Shown piece after piece: positions 12,901 through 26,043 of a stretch of DNA of 64,000 nucleotides (its first letter is position 1; each line of letters opens with the position of its first letter). Both the position numbers and the translations under genes were made by a program. Under the pieces are notes generated by a model. That model was not told the origin of the DNA. It searched no databases and saw only the letters and a program-made list of their open reading frames with translations. This stretch comes from Acanthornis magna (lineage: Eukaryota; Chordata; Aves; Passeriformes; Acanthizidae), in assembly GCA_036785705.1 (NCBI GenBank), contig JAWUZG010000015.1, positions 2,619,001 through 2,683,000 on the forward strand, in the 5' to 3' direction.

Positions 12901-14265
12901 ATGAACTTTTCATCAGGACCTTCTCAAACTCCTGGTGGGTTACAGCAGCTCAAGTCAGGGATTGTGCTGGCTGGGGCAGGTTTTGGGCAGAGTTGAGTCA
13001 TGAAAAGCCTTAGGATCACATGGATGAAGGCTCTGGAGCCACTGGAGTCCTTTTGTGTCCTGTTCATTCCCCTCCCTGGGGCTGGGTGACAGGCACCTTG
13101 CAATGGTGGATTTTCCATCCTCCACTTTCACTTTCCTTGCCAGGAATTCTGTAGGAGAGAGTGGGGGTACGGGAAAACCCCATAAATAACCGTTATGCTT
13201 CTGGATAAACACCTCTGTGACTTGACAGGGGAAACTGGATGCTGCAGTTCTCGAGCAGAAGAGCACACAGTACTGTGATGAGTAGGATTTTGGCTGACCC
13301 TCAAAATACTGTTGGTAGTTCTGTCTTTTATATGGAAGAATTTCAACAAGTTTCATTTCTTTAGGCCCTGCAACAAAGGAGAGTCTGAAAAAGCAGTAAA
13401 GATTGAGTACCAGCACATCCCTCCTGCTGTTCTGCACATCCTAGAAAACCATTCTCACAATGTTTAAAATCGTCAAAGATTTCCGGGGCGCTTTCATGGC
13501 AAACTGCACCAGAACCGAGCTGCTCGGTCCTCTGAATGTCAGAACTTGTTTTGTTTTTGCAGTCAATGTAAATGAATTAGTAATGGTTTGCTACTTACTA
13601 TAAATAATGCCCTATTTCCTCCCTGTTGTAGCTGTGCAGATCCTGCAGGAGATGATGTTTCTGACAGCCCACAGGCCCGACAGAGCTGTTTCTCTGCAGA
13701 CGGTTTGGAGTGGCAGAAGTGATGTGTGCATGGTTTTAGGCATTGCAGATCTGGGAGCAGCTGGTTTTGACTTCCTTTTTTCCTGTGGTATATCCTGCTC
13801 TGTAAAAAAACCCACAAAACCAACAGTCAAAGTGACCAAACTGTGCTTGACAGAGACTCAGGTCTGGGAAAATGAAAAGATTGGAACTCCAGCAGGGAGT
13901 GACCATTGAACAAAGGCCAGGATTCACCTGGTGATGAGAGGACAGATGAGGAGGGGTACAAGAGAGCCGTTTCATTATGGAGCAGAATTACAGCAGCAGA
14001 TGCCATATGATATATGGAAAATATGTTGTTTTATGTAAAATATTTTTGTTTCTTTGTGTATCAGTCCTTCATAGGATTTGCATGAGAAGAAACTTGGCAT
14101 GAACAGAGTTCTGTCCAAGCCCATGGAGTTCTGTTCGTGTCAAGTTCATAAGATTAGATCCAATTGAAGTTTGAGGTAAAAATCTGCAAGGATGGCTTTT
14201 AGTAAATTCTAGAGCATCACATGAATAATTTCAAATCATACAATATATTATAGGTAATGCACCTT
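9906..14265. other. Intronic DNA with one CR1 tail, otherwise nothing recognised
   Basis: Apart from the CR1 tail at 11186-11243, I recognise nothing. A 198-codon open frame lies at 10254-10850, but it runs through a short poly(A) tract, has no domain I know and is probably chance. The stretch at 11359-11390 repeats CCAGGAGTCTGA once. Confidence 0.5.
11186..11243 (+). mobile_element. Degraded CR1 3' tail
   Basis: GGGGAGTTGAATTAGATGG, then TTTGGAAATGTCTCCTCCAA and CCTGAATTATTCAGTGACT, follows the CR1 end pattern (GGTTGGACTAGATGATCT, GGTCCCTTCCAACC, ATTCTGTGATTCT) with substitutions throughout. It is an old or short copy. Confidence 0.6.
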
Positions 14266-14660
14266 TCCTAGAAAGACAGGCTGAGAGAGTTGGGGTAGTT
14301 CTGCCTGGAGAAGGCTCTGGGGACAACTTAGAGCCACCTCCAGTGCCTAAAGGGAGCTTATAAAAAGCTGGAGAGCAAGTTTTACATGGGCAGATAGTGA
14401 TAGGACAAGGAGGAATGGCTTCAAACTGACAGAGGGGAGATTTAGATGAAGTACTAGAAATTCTTCCCTGTGAGGGTGGGCAGGCCCTGGCACAGGTGCC
14501 CAGAGAAGCTGTGGCTGCCCCTGGATCCCTGGCAGTGTCCAAGGCCAGGCTGGACAGGGCTTGGAGCAGCCTGGGACAGTGGAAGGTGTCCCTGCCCATG
14601 GCAGGGGTGGAATGTGATGATCTTTAAGGTCCCTTCCAACCCAAACCATTCTGGGATTCT
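14266..14660 (+). mobile_element. CR1 LINE 3' fragment, one of the longest in the window
   Basis: Sense CR1 sequence of about 395 bp. It begins near AGAAAGACAGGCTGAGAGAG, passes through CTGCCTGGAGAAGGCTCTGG and GATAGTGATAGGACAAGG, then the canonical 3' body, and ends in ACCATTCTGGGATTCT. It is 5'-truncated with no reverse transcriptase coding sequence left. It is a useful internal reference for the deletion in the copy at 4991-5149. Confidence 0.93.
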
Positions 14661-16550
14661 CTGCTCACTACAATGCTGCAAAGCAATAGATTGAGATTAC
14701 CAAGCATAAAATGTTTTGGGAAATAAACTCTGTCCCTGTTGAACCTCACGAATCATCCCTGGCTTGTTAAACCGGTCAGGGGGAAAAAAAAACTATCCTG
14801 TGCTTAAAGGAACAGCCTGGCTGAGGAATGGAGACAGCAGCGCCATGAGTTAAAGGGGCTCTCATCGGGAGATATTTACAGGTTCTGTTCACCAGGAATC
14901 ACATGGGATTGGGATAATTTATCCCTGAAACTGCCTCCAGCACTCCCTGACACTTCAACCTGGATTTGCAGTGCCTAAAGGTTTCTTTTGAGAGGGCTGA
15001 ATTCAGTGGGAATGGCCTGGTGTTTTAAAATCTGCTCTTCTTAGCATGAAATGTTCTCAAAGCAGAGTACATTCAGTGCTGCAGCAAACTGTGTGCAGTG
15101 ATATCCAAAGGAATGTGTAGGTTGTGAAGTGTTTGTAAACGTTTGACTTTAATTTTAGAAAAAACATGTGGTAGAGAAGAGATAAATAAGGAAGGAGAGG
15201 TTGAAGCAGCTATAACAGTCTGTAATAGAGAACTGACAAGTTTAAATGTCAAGGCCATAATAGCAATTAATTCCAAATGCTTAATTATCATTTTATAGCC
15301 AAGATTTGATCTACATTCCACAAAGCCAAATACAAATTAAATTGCCTTCTGCTGAAATATGGTCACTGAGAGACTAAGACCTAGTGAGTATTTTACTCGA
15401 GGAACATTATATAATGACCCATAATTTTGGATAGAATGAGGTGGAAACATCGCTTAAGGCTCTATTTGAGCACACAAAAAGACAACACCTTGGAATATCT
15501 CACACAGCTGTGTTTTGTATTGGCCAGAATGGCTCAGGGCTCACCTCAGAAATGCTGGATGTCACTCTGGGGATGAATTTTCGTGCTCAGCTACATTTAC
15601 AGAGGCACACAAACGCTTCCCTGCCCTGGGCTTTGTGGTGTGTGTGTTTGGAGTGAGAGAGTTTGTCAGCAAACAATGCAGCGTATTCCAGGAGAGCAGG
15701 GGAAGCAATTATCTTCCCTGGCACTGTGGGTCCAGAACACAGCAATATTGTGGGGCAGGGAGCTAATTGCTCCATCTGCCGCTCGGGGCCTCTCGGAGGG
15801 ACAGGCTCTGTGTGCCACATTGTCTGGAGCCTGACACAGCTCACGAAGGGCTGGCTGTCCAGAGCAGGCAGCAGCAGGCTCTCGTTGGAAATTTAAAGTG
15901 CAATTTTGCCGTTATTGCGCTGGTTTATTATAGACCTCGGTGAGTTTGAGTGCATCCCTGCAGCAGGCAGATCCTCGTGTGTGTGTGATCTGTCAGCCTG
16001 CGATCAATGAGGTTCCGTGTTTGCTATCACAACCCGTGTTGGGCACATTTTTCTGCCTGGTGGTTCAGCATGAGCTTGATAAAAAGTAAAGCTCTGCATG
16101 CCTGCAAACTGCTGGGCAAAAAATGAATTTTGGTGCCTGCACAAACAACCTGGCCCAATATTACAGCTCCATTTGCAAAGCAGCCCTGAGTGAGCACCAG
16201 TTTGTATTGATGGGATGTTTCACTTGGTGTGAAAAATGCACATTGGCTTTTCCATCTTCAAACTCGTCCTGCAGTGTCTTTATGTCCTTATCCATATGTA
16301 TGATGTTCTGATACATATTAGCATTGCTTTGTAATCTCACTGCTCTGAACTGCTTGGGGATTCTGCAGTGGCACTCGCAAGATATTTGTGAATTAGAATT
16401 ACAGACTGAGCTCTCTCCTCGTTTATGCTCTTTGTTGCTGTTCACACTGCAGCTCGAAAAGTGAAAAGGCCCTTAATGCATCTTTCTCAGCTCATGAGCT
16501 CATGGGCAGGCAGAGCTTCTGGCATCTCCTATTATGGTTTTAGGAGCTTA
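14661..16550. other. Intronic DNA, no recognised feature
   Basis: Unique sequence. The part at 15580-16030 is richer in GC and CpG than its surroundings and has several overlapping short open frames, none recognised. No splice-site-bounded exon could be supported. Confidence 0.5.
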
Positions 16551-16619
16551 AAATAACAATAATAACAAAAAAAAAATAATAACAACAATAACAACAACAA
16601 TAATAATAATAATAAAAAG
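16551..16619 (+). repeat. A-rich (AAT/AAC)n low-complexity tract
   Basis: An imperfect array of AAT and AAC triplets (for example AATAATAACAACAATAACAA, ending in AATAATAATAATAAT), with a short pure A run in the middle. It is about 70 bp with no clear attached element. Confidence 0.9.
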
Positions 16620-16725
16620 AATTCAAGCGCTGGCAAGGATAATTTTTGGTTATTCGGAGCTCATATCAGTGTCAGTTGGTAATTTCTACTGGTCAGTATC
16701 TTCTATTTTTGGCAATGCTTATGAG

Positions 16726-16960
16726 CATAGAATCATAGATTTAGTAAGGATGGAAAAGACCTCTGAGATCAAGTCCAATCCTTGACCCAGCTCTGCAAAG
16801 CCCATGACTAAACCATGTCTCTAAGCACCACATGTGTGCATTTGCTGAACACTTCCAGGGATGATGATTTCACTGCTTCCCTTGTCAGCCTGTTGCAATG
16901 ACTCAAAGCCCTTTCAGTGGAGAAATTTTTACTAACATTTTACTTTAGCCTCCTGCAGTC
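16726..16960 (-). mobile_element. Old CR1 LINE fragment, antisense
   Basis: The plus strand begins CATAGAATCATAGAT, the complement of the CR1 terminus, followed by GGATGGAAAAGACCTCTGAG. It then runs through a body of the type seen at 51564-51970 (AAGCACCACATGTGTGCATT, CACTTCCAGGGATGATGATT, CAGCCTGTTGCAATGACT). The many substitutions suggest it is older than the 9661 and 14266 copies. Confidence 0.85.
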
Positions 16961-17937
16961 TCAGGTAATGACTGAAAAGTGATGAAAAAGGTGGATTTGT
17001 ATTACCTGGTAGAAACAGTTCTCCATTGCATTCATATTTCTTCCTGGGAGCTTCTTGGTTGAAGAGAAATGGTAAAACCTAGTTTTATCCTGTTTATGAA
17101 TGGTTGCTGGCAAAGTTTGTCAGTCATTTGCAGAGTCGACAGGAGAGGAAAGAGAAGAGGTTATTAATATTCATAAATAATTTGTTGTCTGGATGGCTTT
17201 GACCGGGCAGTGTGAGCTGTGGTTACACCTCTGGGTGTGCAGCCAGGTCAGGCTCAGGTGAAGACATATTTATGTAGATACATTCCAAAACTCTGGTGGG
17301 ATGGCAGTGGGACTTCCTTCTCTAAAAGAGAATGTCCTGTTGTTGCTACACAAGTAAATATTAGCATTGAGCTTGTTTGGGAAGTTTCATTGGTCAAAGC
17401 CTTTTGAAAATGACCGTGGGATGTGGGAGACATTATTCACTATACCAGACTTCAGTTCATTGTGCTGTCTCTCACATGAGAACAGAGAGGTCCTGAAGGC
17501 TGAAATAAGTGAGTTATTCTAGGTACAGTAGCTTTGAAACAAGTAGAGATGAAGAAAACTCTTCAGTCGTGCCCCATCCAGGTTCAGATTAATAGAACAA
17601 GGAGGTGCTCATGAGGTGCTTGTACAGTTGTGCTTTTAGTTTCCTTTGCCTTTGTTTCTCACATTATGCAGACCCCTAAAACTCGAGTCAATTCTGCTGA
17701 TTAGCTCATCAAACAGAGGAGCTCCTCAGCACCAAACTTTGATCTTTGCTGTGTTAGAGATTTAAATGATAAAGCGAGTCTGTGATTTTCTGTTGAGGAG
17801 TCAGAAATAAAAAGTATACAAATTTAAAGAGCCCAAGAGGTTTTTTAGCAGTCTAACACTCTATTTATGGTGCTGTATTTTGCAATATGCTCCACTTAAG
17901 CCTCTCTCCTTTTCTAAATATCATCACTAAGCTTTCC
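16961..17937. other. Intronic DNA, no recognised feature
   Basis: Unique sequence between two CR1 fragments. The short open frames here have no recognisable product. Confidence 0.5.
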
Positions 17938-18089
17938 AGCTGTGGCTGCCCCTGGATCCCTGAAGTGTCCAAGGCCAGGCTGGACAGGGCTTGGAGCAGC
18001 CTGGGACAGTGGGAGGTGTCCCTGCCTGTGGCAAGAGGTGGAACAAGGTGAACTTTAAGGTCCCTTTGAGCCCAAACCATCCTGTGATA
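17938..18089 (+). mobile_element. CR1 LINE 3' fragment, short
   Basis: Starts abruptly at AGCTGTGGCTGCCCCTGGAT and ends at CCATCCTGTGATAG, with the same body as the 9661 and 14266 copies. A short deletion leaves CCCTGAAGTGTCC where the other copies read CCCTGGCAGTGTCC. Confidence 0.9.
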
Positions 18090-21000
18090 GTTCTCAGCCC
18101 CTTTGTGGCAGCAGCAGCAACAATGCAAAGAGTGAAATTTGCACATCTCTGACTTAGGGGAGCCATTGTCAGAGATAAAAGGCACTTTAATAAAAGGAGC
18201 TGTGTCCATCAGGTGCCATTGCTGGGCTGTGTCTGCAGCACATCCTGCTCTCCCTGGGACAGGGGGAAGGTGCTGTTTCTGGGACTCAATCGTTTCCCTG
18301 AGCCACATTCAGGGCAGGTTCTGTGAATCTGGCCATGAGGAAAAGGTGAATTTTACTTTATTGAACTCCTTCAATTTTTATGGCTTGAGGTTGAGAAAAG
18401 AATGAGTTACATTCCTTATTTATGAGGTTAATTTTTAGAATTTATAATTTATGTGAGTGTGCTTTTGGATGGATTCTGCTACTTTCAGCTGAAACTTAGA
18501 AAGATCAAAAAGGTAGAGTTTTCAGTCTGAAGTTAAAGATAATTGAACGTGGGCTTTAGTATTTATTTTATTGACATGAAAGTCACTGGTATGGAGTAAA
18601 TGTGACCTGGTGCACTTCAAATAACTTTGTGATTTACTGGTGTTCCAAAACATGAAAGATTTTGGGATGTAGATGATCTTGGCACAGCTAACCTTGACAC
18701 TTTGATATTGCCAACAAAGTGATAAGAGGAATTGCATAAAGACGAAGTTTCAGTTCCTGGAAGAGACTTGGATAATAAAAAGGTGCAGATAACTTGACAT
18801 TTATCTGTTTTGAATTTTGATTCATTTCCCTAGATGCTCTGTTGATGGAAGTGTGTGTGTATTCTGTATATAAAGTATTAATTTCCAAAGCTTTCAGGGA
18901 GACTTGGGCATCAGGAAAAGAGGATTAATGCCCAGCCAGGCAGCCCTAGTGGTGAGGAATTGTGCAATTGGGTCTCCTTTCCCCCACATCGTGCCCTGCC
19001 TGTCTGCAGGACCTGCAGAAATCCTTTCCCCCTGCTTTTTAGCACTTGTGCACGTAATTCCAGCAACAGCACTATGCTTTTTTTTAAGTCCCCATATGCA
19101 CAAAGCTTAAAGAATTAGGCCATATTTGCATCTCAGGCCACAGAGGATGCAGAGCAGAATATAGAAATCCTTTTAGCAGCAATATTTAACAACAAAACAG
19201 CATCTGTTTTGTCATAACCAGACACAGAAGAGCAGCTAATTATCTTTCTTAAAAAGAAAATCCTGAATGATCCCGGATCAGTGACCTTGAATCCACGCTT
19301 GCTCTTTGAGATTCAGGATGGGGATTTAAATGGGAAACAAATACAGTGGTAGATGAAATGTAGGTAGGTGAAAAAGGATGAAAAAAATGGCAGAAGGCTA
19401 AAATGAATGTGTCAGTACAGGCAAATGTACAACAATATAGTGCAGGGATGGGGCTGATGGTAATGGGAATCCACAGAAAAACAAGGCTGGGAAACAGCAG
19501 GGGACTTTTTCACTATTAAGCCTATGAACCTTTAGGCTGCTCTCTATTAAGGGCGTGCAATAAAACATTCTCAGATGTTTCCAGACCACATTTTATGTCG
19601 GTGACCACTACAATGTAGTGAAAGCACTGCCTGCATTTTATAGAGGCTTCTGGAAGCATGAAGTACTTGAGAAATCCATTGGAGAAGTGCTCGAGAGCGC
19701 TCTGGGTCTGCCCTCAGGGGTTGATGCTGGGCTGCCTTCTCCTCTCTGTACTGTCAGTCTCACCTCTTGCTGTGCTCTGGGTTCCATGCCAGTCCTGCAG
19801 AGTGGGAGATCAAAGTGTCACCCACGACAGAGATGTTTGGGGAGTGTGTCTGTGCAGGTGGGAATGGGTGCTCAGCGCCCTCTCAGCACCATCCTGTCTC
19901 TGTGACTGAAGATCATTAGTGAAATTAAATTTAGCAATGCGTTTTCCTCATTTTTAAGGGTGGCTGAAGCTGAGTGTGTTTTGATGCAGGAGTCCAACTG
20001 AACTGCACTGCCTTGCTCTTTTAAACTCCTTCATTAGCAGTTATTTAATTGCCCCTGCAGGTCGGTGTTGCTGGTTTTCTTTCCCATCCATCCCTTGAAG
20101 TGATTGCTGAGTTTTCAGAAAGGTTTCCCTCATCCCCTAGTGCTGTGTATTAAATCTGGTGACCTATTGTGGTCTATTTCCATACCATGTGTTATGTTTC
20201 TTTTAAGAGTTGCATTTCAAACTCTACTTAACCGAAACAGGCACATCAACAGATTTCAAAGGAATTGGCATTGTATGGGAAAAGAATTTGATGTAAGTTC
20301 ATAACTTAACAGTTTCAGCCCTTCTTTGCTGTTCTTGTAGCCCCTCAACAAATGCCAAAAATAATAAATTATTTATTTTGGCTGAAGAGTCTTCTGCTTC
20401 CTAAACATAAACTGAGTGCTTAGTGTGTTTTTTGAATGATTGGAATTCTGGCGATTGGATTTCGAATCTTTAAATGCTGTGGTGTTTTCTGTTCAAGTAA
20501 CACCTTGTTTCCCTTTGCCCACAATAATCCTGGTTTAAAGCTGTGATTTGTCGTGAAAGGTGATCGCTTGTGATCTCTTGTGATCACGCTATTCATAAAA
20601 AACCAAGAGAAATAATTGAGTGACCCCTGGGTAGCTCAACTCAAATTGTTCTCCCTCTGAGTTTAAACATGCCAAAGTTACTGTGCTCTGTATCCTCTGC
20701 ACGTGCTCAGAGAACCTCTGTGAACTATATCTGAAGAATTTATTAAGAATGAAAGCGAAGAGGTCCTGCAGGAATTGCTTTAAAAACCAGTAGAAATTAA
20801 TAAAGAATTATGTCTGCTCCTAAAGATTTTTAAGGCCTCCCTATAAAATTCTATAGCAGGAATAAAACTCAATGTTATGTTCTATACAATGATATGAAAA
20901 CACTACATATAGAATGTAATAGAAAATTAAATATTTTGTAGGGTACTTTCTCATAAGGGATAACTAAACAGTCTGCTTGGACCTTTAATCAATACAAAAT

Positions 21001-24000
21001 TCAATTTGAAAAGGGAATAAAAGTGGTGACAACTTTCCTGCAAAGAGAAAATCACAATATATCACAGTCCTGGGAGCATAAGCACTTCTGAAGGAGAGCA
21101 GAAATGTTTCAGCAGCAGCAAATGACAGGGGAAAGTGTCCCCTGCACGGTGTTTGCACACCAGGGGAGAGCTGCTGTCACAGTGCTCCAGTGCTTCATGG
21201 AGGGAGTGAAGTCATCCAGGATACAGAATGTGAAATGAGGGAAGGGCAGGCTCCAGGCTCTGTAGTGTCACACAGAGGTGACATTTTTTCCTTTTTTTTT
21301 TCCTAAATAGCCTCAGTAATTTTACCTGTGTTCTTTATTCAGCTGGAGAGCAGTGACTACAATTCCTCCTGACTGCAGCCAGGCAGAGCTGGGGACAGAT
21401 AATAATTCAAATCTCCAGCTCTGACTGCAGAGGTGTAAGATCTCATTGCGAACTCACCGTTATTTCTTGTGGAGAAGAACACTGGTTATTTTTGGAGAGC
21501 TACTGGCCACAAACTCTACTTCTTAGGGTTCTCAGTCACCTCAGTCTATGGGGTATTATTTTACCTGTCATTGCATAAACCCCAGAAAATGTGTTCTAAA
21601 CAATATCCAGGTTCACAATCTGTACTGTGGTGAAGGAATTTTGTTTTCAGTGATCTTTTCTGTGAAATATTCACCATCAGATGGGTTTGGTTTCTTCAGC
21701 TGCTTTGTGAAATGACAAAAAAACCCCTCCTCCTTGTTGGGCATTTAGTACAAAAAACATTTTTTTTTTCAGCTCTCTGACCTTTTCCAGTTCTCTTTAC
21801 CATAAATGCAGCTAATGTTCAAGTTTCTTTAGAGTTGCAATAAAAAGAAATGTCAATGGCATCTTACAGTTGATTTGATGCTTTAAAAGAGATATATAAG
21901 AAAGGAAGAAATAAAGGGGAAAAAGCAGACAATTTAATGGGAAAGTGGACACTTGGAGAGGTGCCTCTTATCTGCTCATGTCATTGTAGCACAGCTGTAC
22001 TGATATTTTTTGATGCTCTGTTTTGCTTGTACTTCATCATGAACGTGGTAGATGAGATGTATTTTACTCCAAGATATTCCAAATCACTTGATTCTATTTT
22101 AAAAACTAATTTTTGAAGCTGAGCCGTGGAAACACCACAAAGGTATTCTAACACAAGGGCTCTCAAATGTCCTTGTGCTCTTGGCCATATCTTAATAATA
22201 TCTCACACTTGCCTCACATCACATTAAAGTCACATAAATCATTTCTACCTGCACCCTGTCCCTCTCCCATATCAGAAAAGAAATTGCTGTGCACCTGCAA
22301 GATATTTTTTTCCTTGGAAAGTGAAAGCAGAGTCATTCAGCAGACAGTGTTTCAGAAGGAGCCAGTAGCATGGTTTCAAGGAGTTCTTTTAAAGTAACTT
22401 CTGAGCAAAATCCACAGGTTTTAAACATTAAGGCCAGCACTGTGAAGTAGAAAATGGCAAAAGAAAAGAAAATATTTTATTCTTTGGGCTGCGTCTGCAG
22501 CTGTAAATATTTTATAAAGCCAAGGCCAGCCAACAGGTAAATATTCAGTTTGCCCATTGTGACTAATTAGGAGAAATCTGAGCTTTCTACTGACACACTG
22601 CCTTCAAACACAGTGCCAGGAGCACAGCAAAGACATATTCCTTATTGACTTGGACTGGTTTATGTTTTTACCTTTATGCTGTGCTGCTGCAGACAACATC
22701 TGATGTCTTTCTGCTCAGCCCAAAATCTAATTGAGCTTCATGCTCTTGTCCTAACAACGTTAGAACGGTTGGACTCAAACTGTGGTTTCACTCTCTGCGT
22801 GTATTTAAAATAAAACCAACAATGAGGAGCGAGCAGAATATCTGTGTTTTCTAGCTGTAGCTGCTGGCAGGAGCAGTGTTTGTGTCTATAAATTCTGTTT
22901 GATATTGTTGGATCTCTTATGCGACAGCAAGGTTGAAATGAAAGAGCGTTGCTGCAGAGAATCCAGGCAGGAATAACACAGCAGCCTAGTGGTGCTCAGG
23001 TGTGGGGAGGTGGCCACAGCTTTGAAACCAAGATTTTTGTTTTGTTTTCCTTTCTCCTTCCTCGAAGACTGGGAAAAATATGTTTGAATGTAACATGGTT
23101 GTTCACGCAACCTTCATTGTCTTTTTTTTTCCTTTTCCCTCTACAAATAACTTGCTAGAGGAAACTGTGGCTGGAGAAGATGTTTTTTAGATGCCTTTGA
23201 AGATGTAAGAACAGCAAATGGAGCCTGCAGTGGCATAAACATCAAAGATCAGCCCAAGGAAAATCAAAGCCTTTCTTTGAGTATATCAGCTTGCCCATAA
23301 ATTGAAATTTTTCAACTCCTGGATGTATCCTCCATAGCGGGCATCTCACTATTGATTTTGATGCCACCCAAAGATAAAAGGATGTGCAGTACTAAAAAAT
23401 AGCTTTCTCTATATAATTCTACATCTCCATTCTAAAACGGCAGTTTTGCCAAACTGTCAACTTTTTTTCCTTAAATGATTAATTGATTAATGCCAGTGGG
23501 ACATGCACATTATATTCTTTTTGTGTTATTATGAATGCTTTCCTCTTTATGGCTTTTCGGAGTGGAAAAGCAAATTGACCTCAGTGAGTCTGCCCCAACA
23601 TTGGCCACTAGTGCTGTGTGTCTCAAACCAAATCTCTCTGTTTTGGGGACAGTGATCTTGTAGGGGCAGGTGAAGGAGCCTTCTCAAGACAATCAGACAG
23701 TGAAGTCCCTGAACTGAGGTGCTATAGGGCAGGTGATGGATTCTTCAAGGAAGGGAAAAATTATGTTTAAACACAGTTTTGTGTAATGGTTATCTTTGGG
23801 TATTCTAATCCACTGTGTAATAGTGGTGAGTTTTGGCTGATTATTTTGGTTTTTGGGGTTTGTTTTTTTAAAACACAATTTTGTGAGTGTAGGTGTATTT
23901 TTTACAATACCACCTACTGCTCCGTATTGCTTATAACACCAGTTCTGGTTTGATATGATTCTGTTTCTGTCAAAACTTTGTGTCTTCCACAATTTTCACA

Positions 24001-25220
24001 TCAGTGGCTATTGCTCAAGTTTCTGGGCCTGGAGCTCCACATCAGCAGTGAAAGAAAATAGTTGATGTTAAACAGTGATAACAGGGAGAAGAAGAAAACG
24101 AATAGCTTTGACAATTCCTCGGTACAATCGCAGGTTCATGACTGTGCCCTGGGGAGCCTCTGGCCTGCAGAACCAAAGCTCTGCGTGATCCATTAGTTCT
24201 GTTTCTTCTAGAAATGAGAATATTCCTCTTATTTTCCTGCCCCTCCCCAACTTTGCCCAGATGCAGATTAATCTATTTTACACCTCTCCTTCAGCATTAA
24301 TGGAGTTAGGAGGGTGTGATAAATGGAAAGTGGTTCTTTTTTTCTTTCCTGATCTTTCAGTCAGCCAAGGCTGGCCCATTTCCACATGTCCCTTGGTTGG
24401 GCATCCAACCAAAGGCTAAAGACTCAGATGCTTGATGTGGTTATCATTTGCACTGCCTGAACTGAAACCCTTATTTCTTTTTCTCTGCCTCACCTCAAAA
24501 ACTTTTCCCCCATCCTCAGAGGATTTTACTGCTTTCAAAACCTGCACAGTAATATTCTTGACCACCAGGCCAGAAGTATGGGGGAGTTTTGCAAGCTATT
24601 GGTTTGGGAGAACGAGGGAAGGTTGCATGAGATTGGTTCCTCCTGCCAGGCTGGATTAGCTGGAAATGTCTTTCCAAACGAGCTGGTGCACACTGGAGCA
24701 GGATGTGCAGCTGCCCAGTGGTGGGCTTCTCTTTTTATCGTTTCCCGGTCCCTTTCTGAGAGTTAGTGCAGTCTGCTCTCCTCAGCCGGTGCTGCTTTAA
24801 GCAGGTTCTTCATCACATTCATAAAGAAACATCAAACTTCACTCAGGGTTCACACCCTGCTTTGGTTTCTGTGGGTGTGTAACCCTTTGTGTGCAGCAAG
24901 CCCCTTTTCTTACGTTCTTCTTTTGTTCCTCTTCTTAGATTTGGCTTTTGATCTGTCTTTCCAAACACGCTTTGGTAGAGAATTTGTCTCACCAAAACCA
25001 GAGCCAAGGGGATGTGATGTCACTGTGAAATACCTTCTGCTCCTGGAGGACAAAGTGCTCTGCACTGCTCTGCTCATGGGCTGTGCTTTTCCCTAGAACT
25101 GTAATTATGGAGCAAATCTGAGGAACATTTCTATTTGACAGTACAAAATACTTGAATTTCAGTTATTATTGAATACAAAAGGGTGATTTTGAAACTATCA
25201 GGGCTATTGAGAGCGTATAT

Positions 25221-25300
25221 GGAGAGGTAGCATAATTCAAAGTAGATTATTGTGTAGCTGGGAGATGTAGCATAACTCAAAGTAGATTATTTTGTTACTG
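25221..25300 (+). repeat. Tandem duplication of a 40-bp unit, two copies
   Basis: Positions 25221-25260 and 25261-25300 are adjacent copies of a 40-bp unit. Both contain GGAGAnGTAGCATAA, then CTCAAAGTAGATTATT or a one-base variant. By eye they differ at about five positions. The unit does not resemble any mobile element I know. Confidence 0.92.
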
Positions 25301-25412
25301 AAACAGTATTTTGTGTCATTTTTTTATCAATCCCAATGAGATAGAAAGCTAATACAATTATATAGGTTTATGAACAGCACTTGAGAAAAATCACCTCCTT
25401 TACTTTGTTAGG

Positions 25413-25428
25413 AAAAAAAAAAAAAAAA
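25413..25428 (+). repeat. Poly(A) tract, 16 bases
   Basis: A pure run of A following TACTTTGTTAGG. No retrocopy body or target duplication was recognised beside it. Confidence 0.9.
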
Positions 25429-26028
25429 GTGCCCTTTTTTGTCCTGGTGTGAGAAATAAGACACAGAAGTGAGAGGTCTGAAAGCCAGAGAGCGTGGAAC
25501 CATGGTGGTAGATCTGCACAGGGAGGCAAAGCAGCACTGAGCCAAAATCTGCCTCCAGGCCTCTCAGGAGCCTGCAGTGGAGGATTCAGGGAGTTCAGTA
25601 GGATTATCTTGTATCAGGAGTTGTTTTGGGAAGGTTTCTCTGAAGTGCTTTTGTCTTACAGCAGTGGTACTTTGCTTTCTCACCCTTTTACCTTCCACAC
25701 CTGCGTTCGCACAGTGAACACGAACAAAGCACAAACAGTGACCAGGGGTCACTGGGTGCTGAATTAGAATTTAAGTCAACTGTAATGGCTTTTTTAATGT
25801 CATACATCCATAAATTCCTCACAACTACTGTGTTAACACAGCTTTACAACATCTAGAACCTTTCCATAGCTTCATGTGCAAGGTTATATCTGCATTTTTG
25901 TGCCTATGGATGGGAAATATCAATGTCAGATTCCATAATTGTTAAACTGCAATTCAAAATCCTTCAGACTCTAATTTTGTGCCTTATGGCTTGACAGGTT
26001 TGGAGAATACATTTTCATTTAAGGAAAT

Positions 26029-26043
26029 AAAAAAAAAAAAAAA
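26029..26043 (+). repeat. Poly(A) tract, 15 bases
   Basis: A pure A run after AAGGAAAT. No attached retroposed sequence was recognised. Confidence 0.88.

Noticed and set aside
14231..14649. Several overlapping open frames with similar peptides that recur across the window
   Set aside because: The shared peptides are translations of CR1 3' ends; the same ones recur at 9664, 17865, 37080 and 41411.
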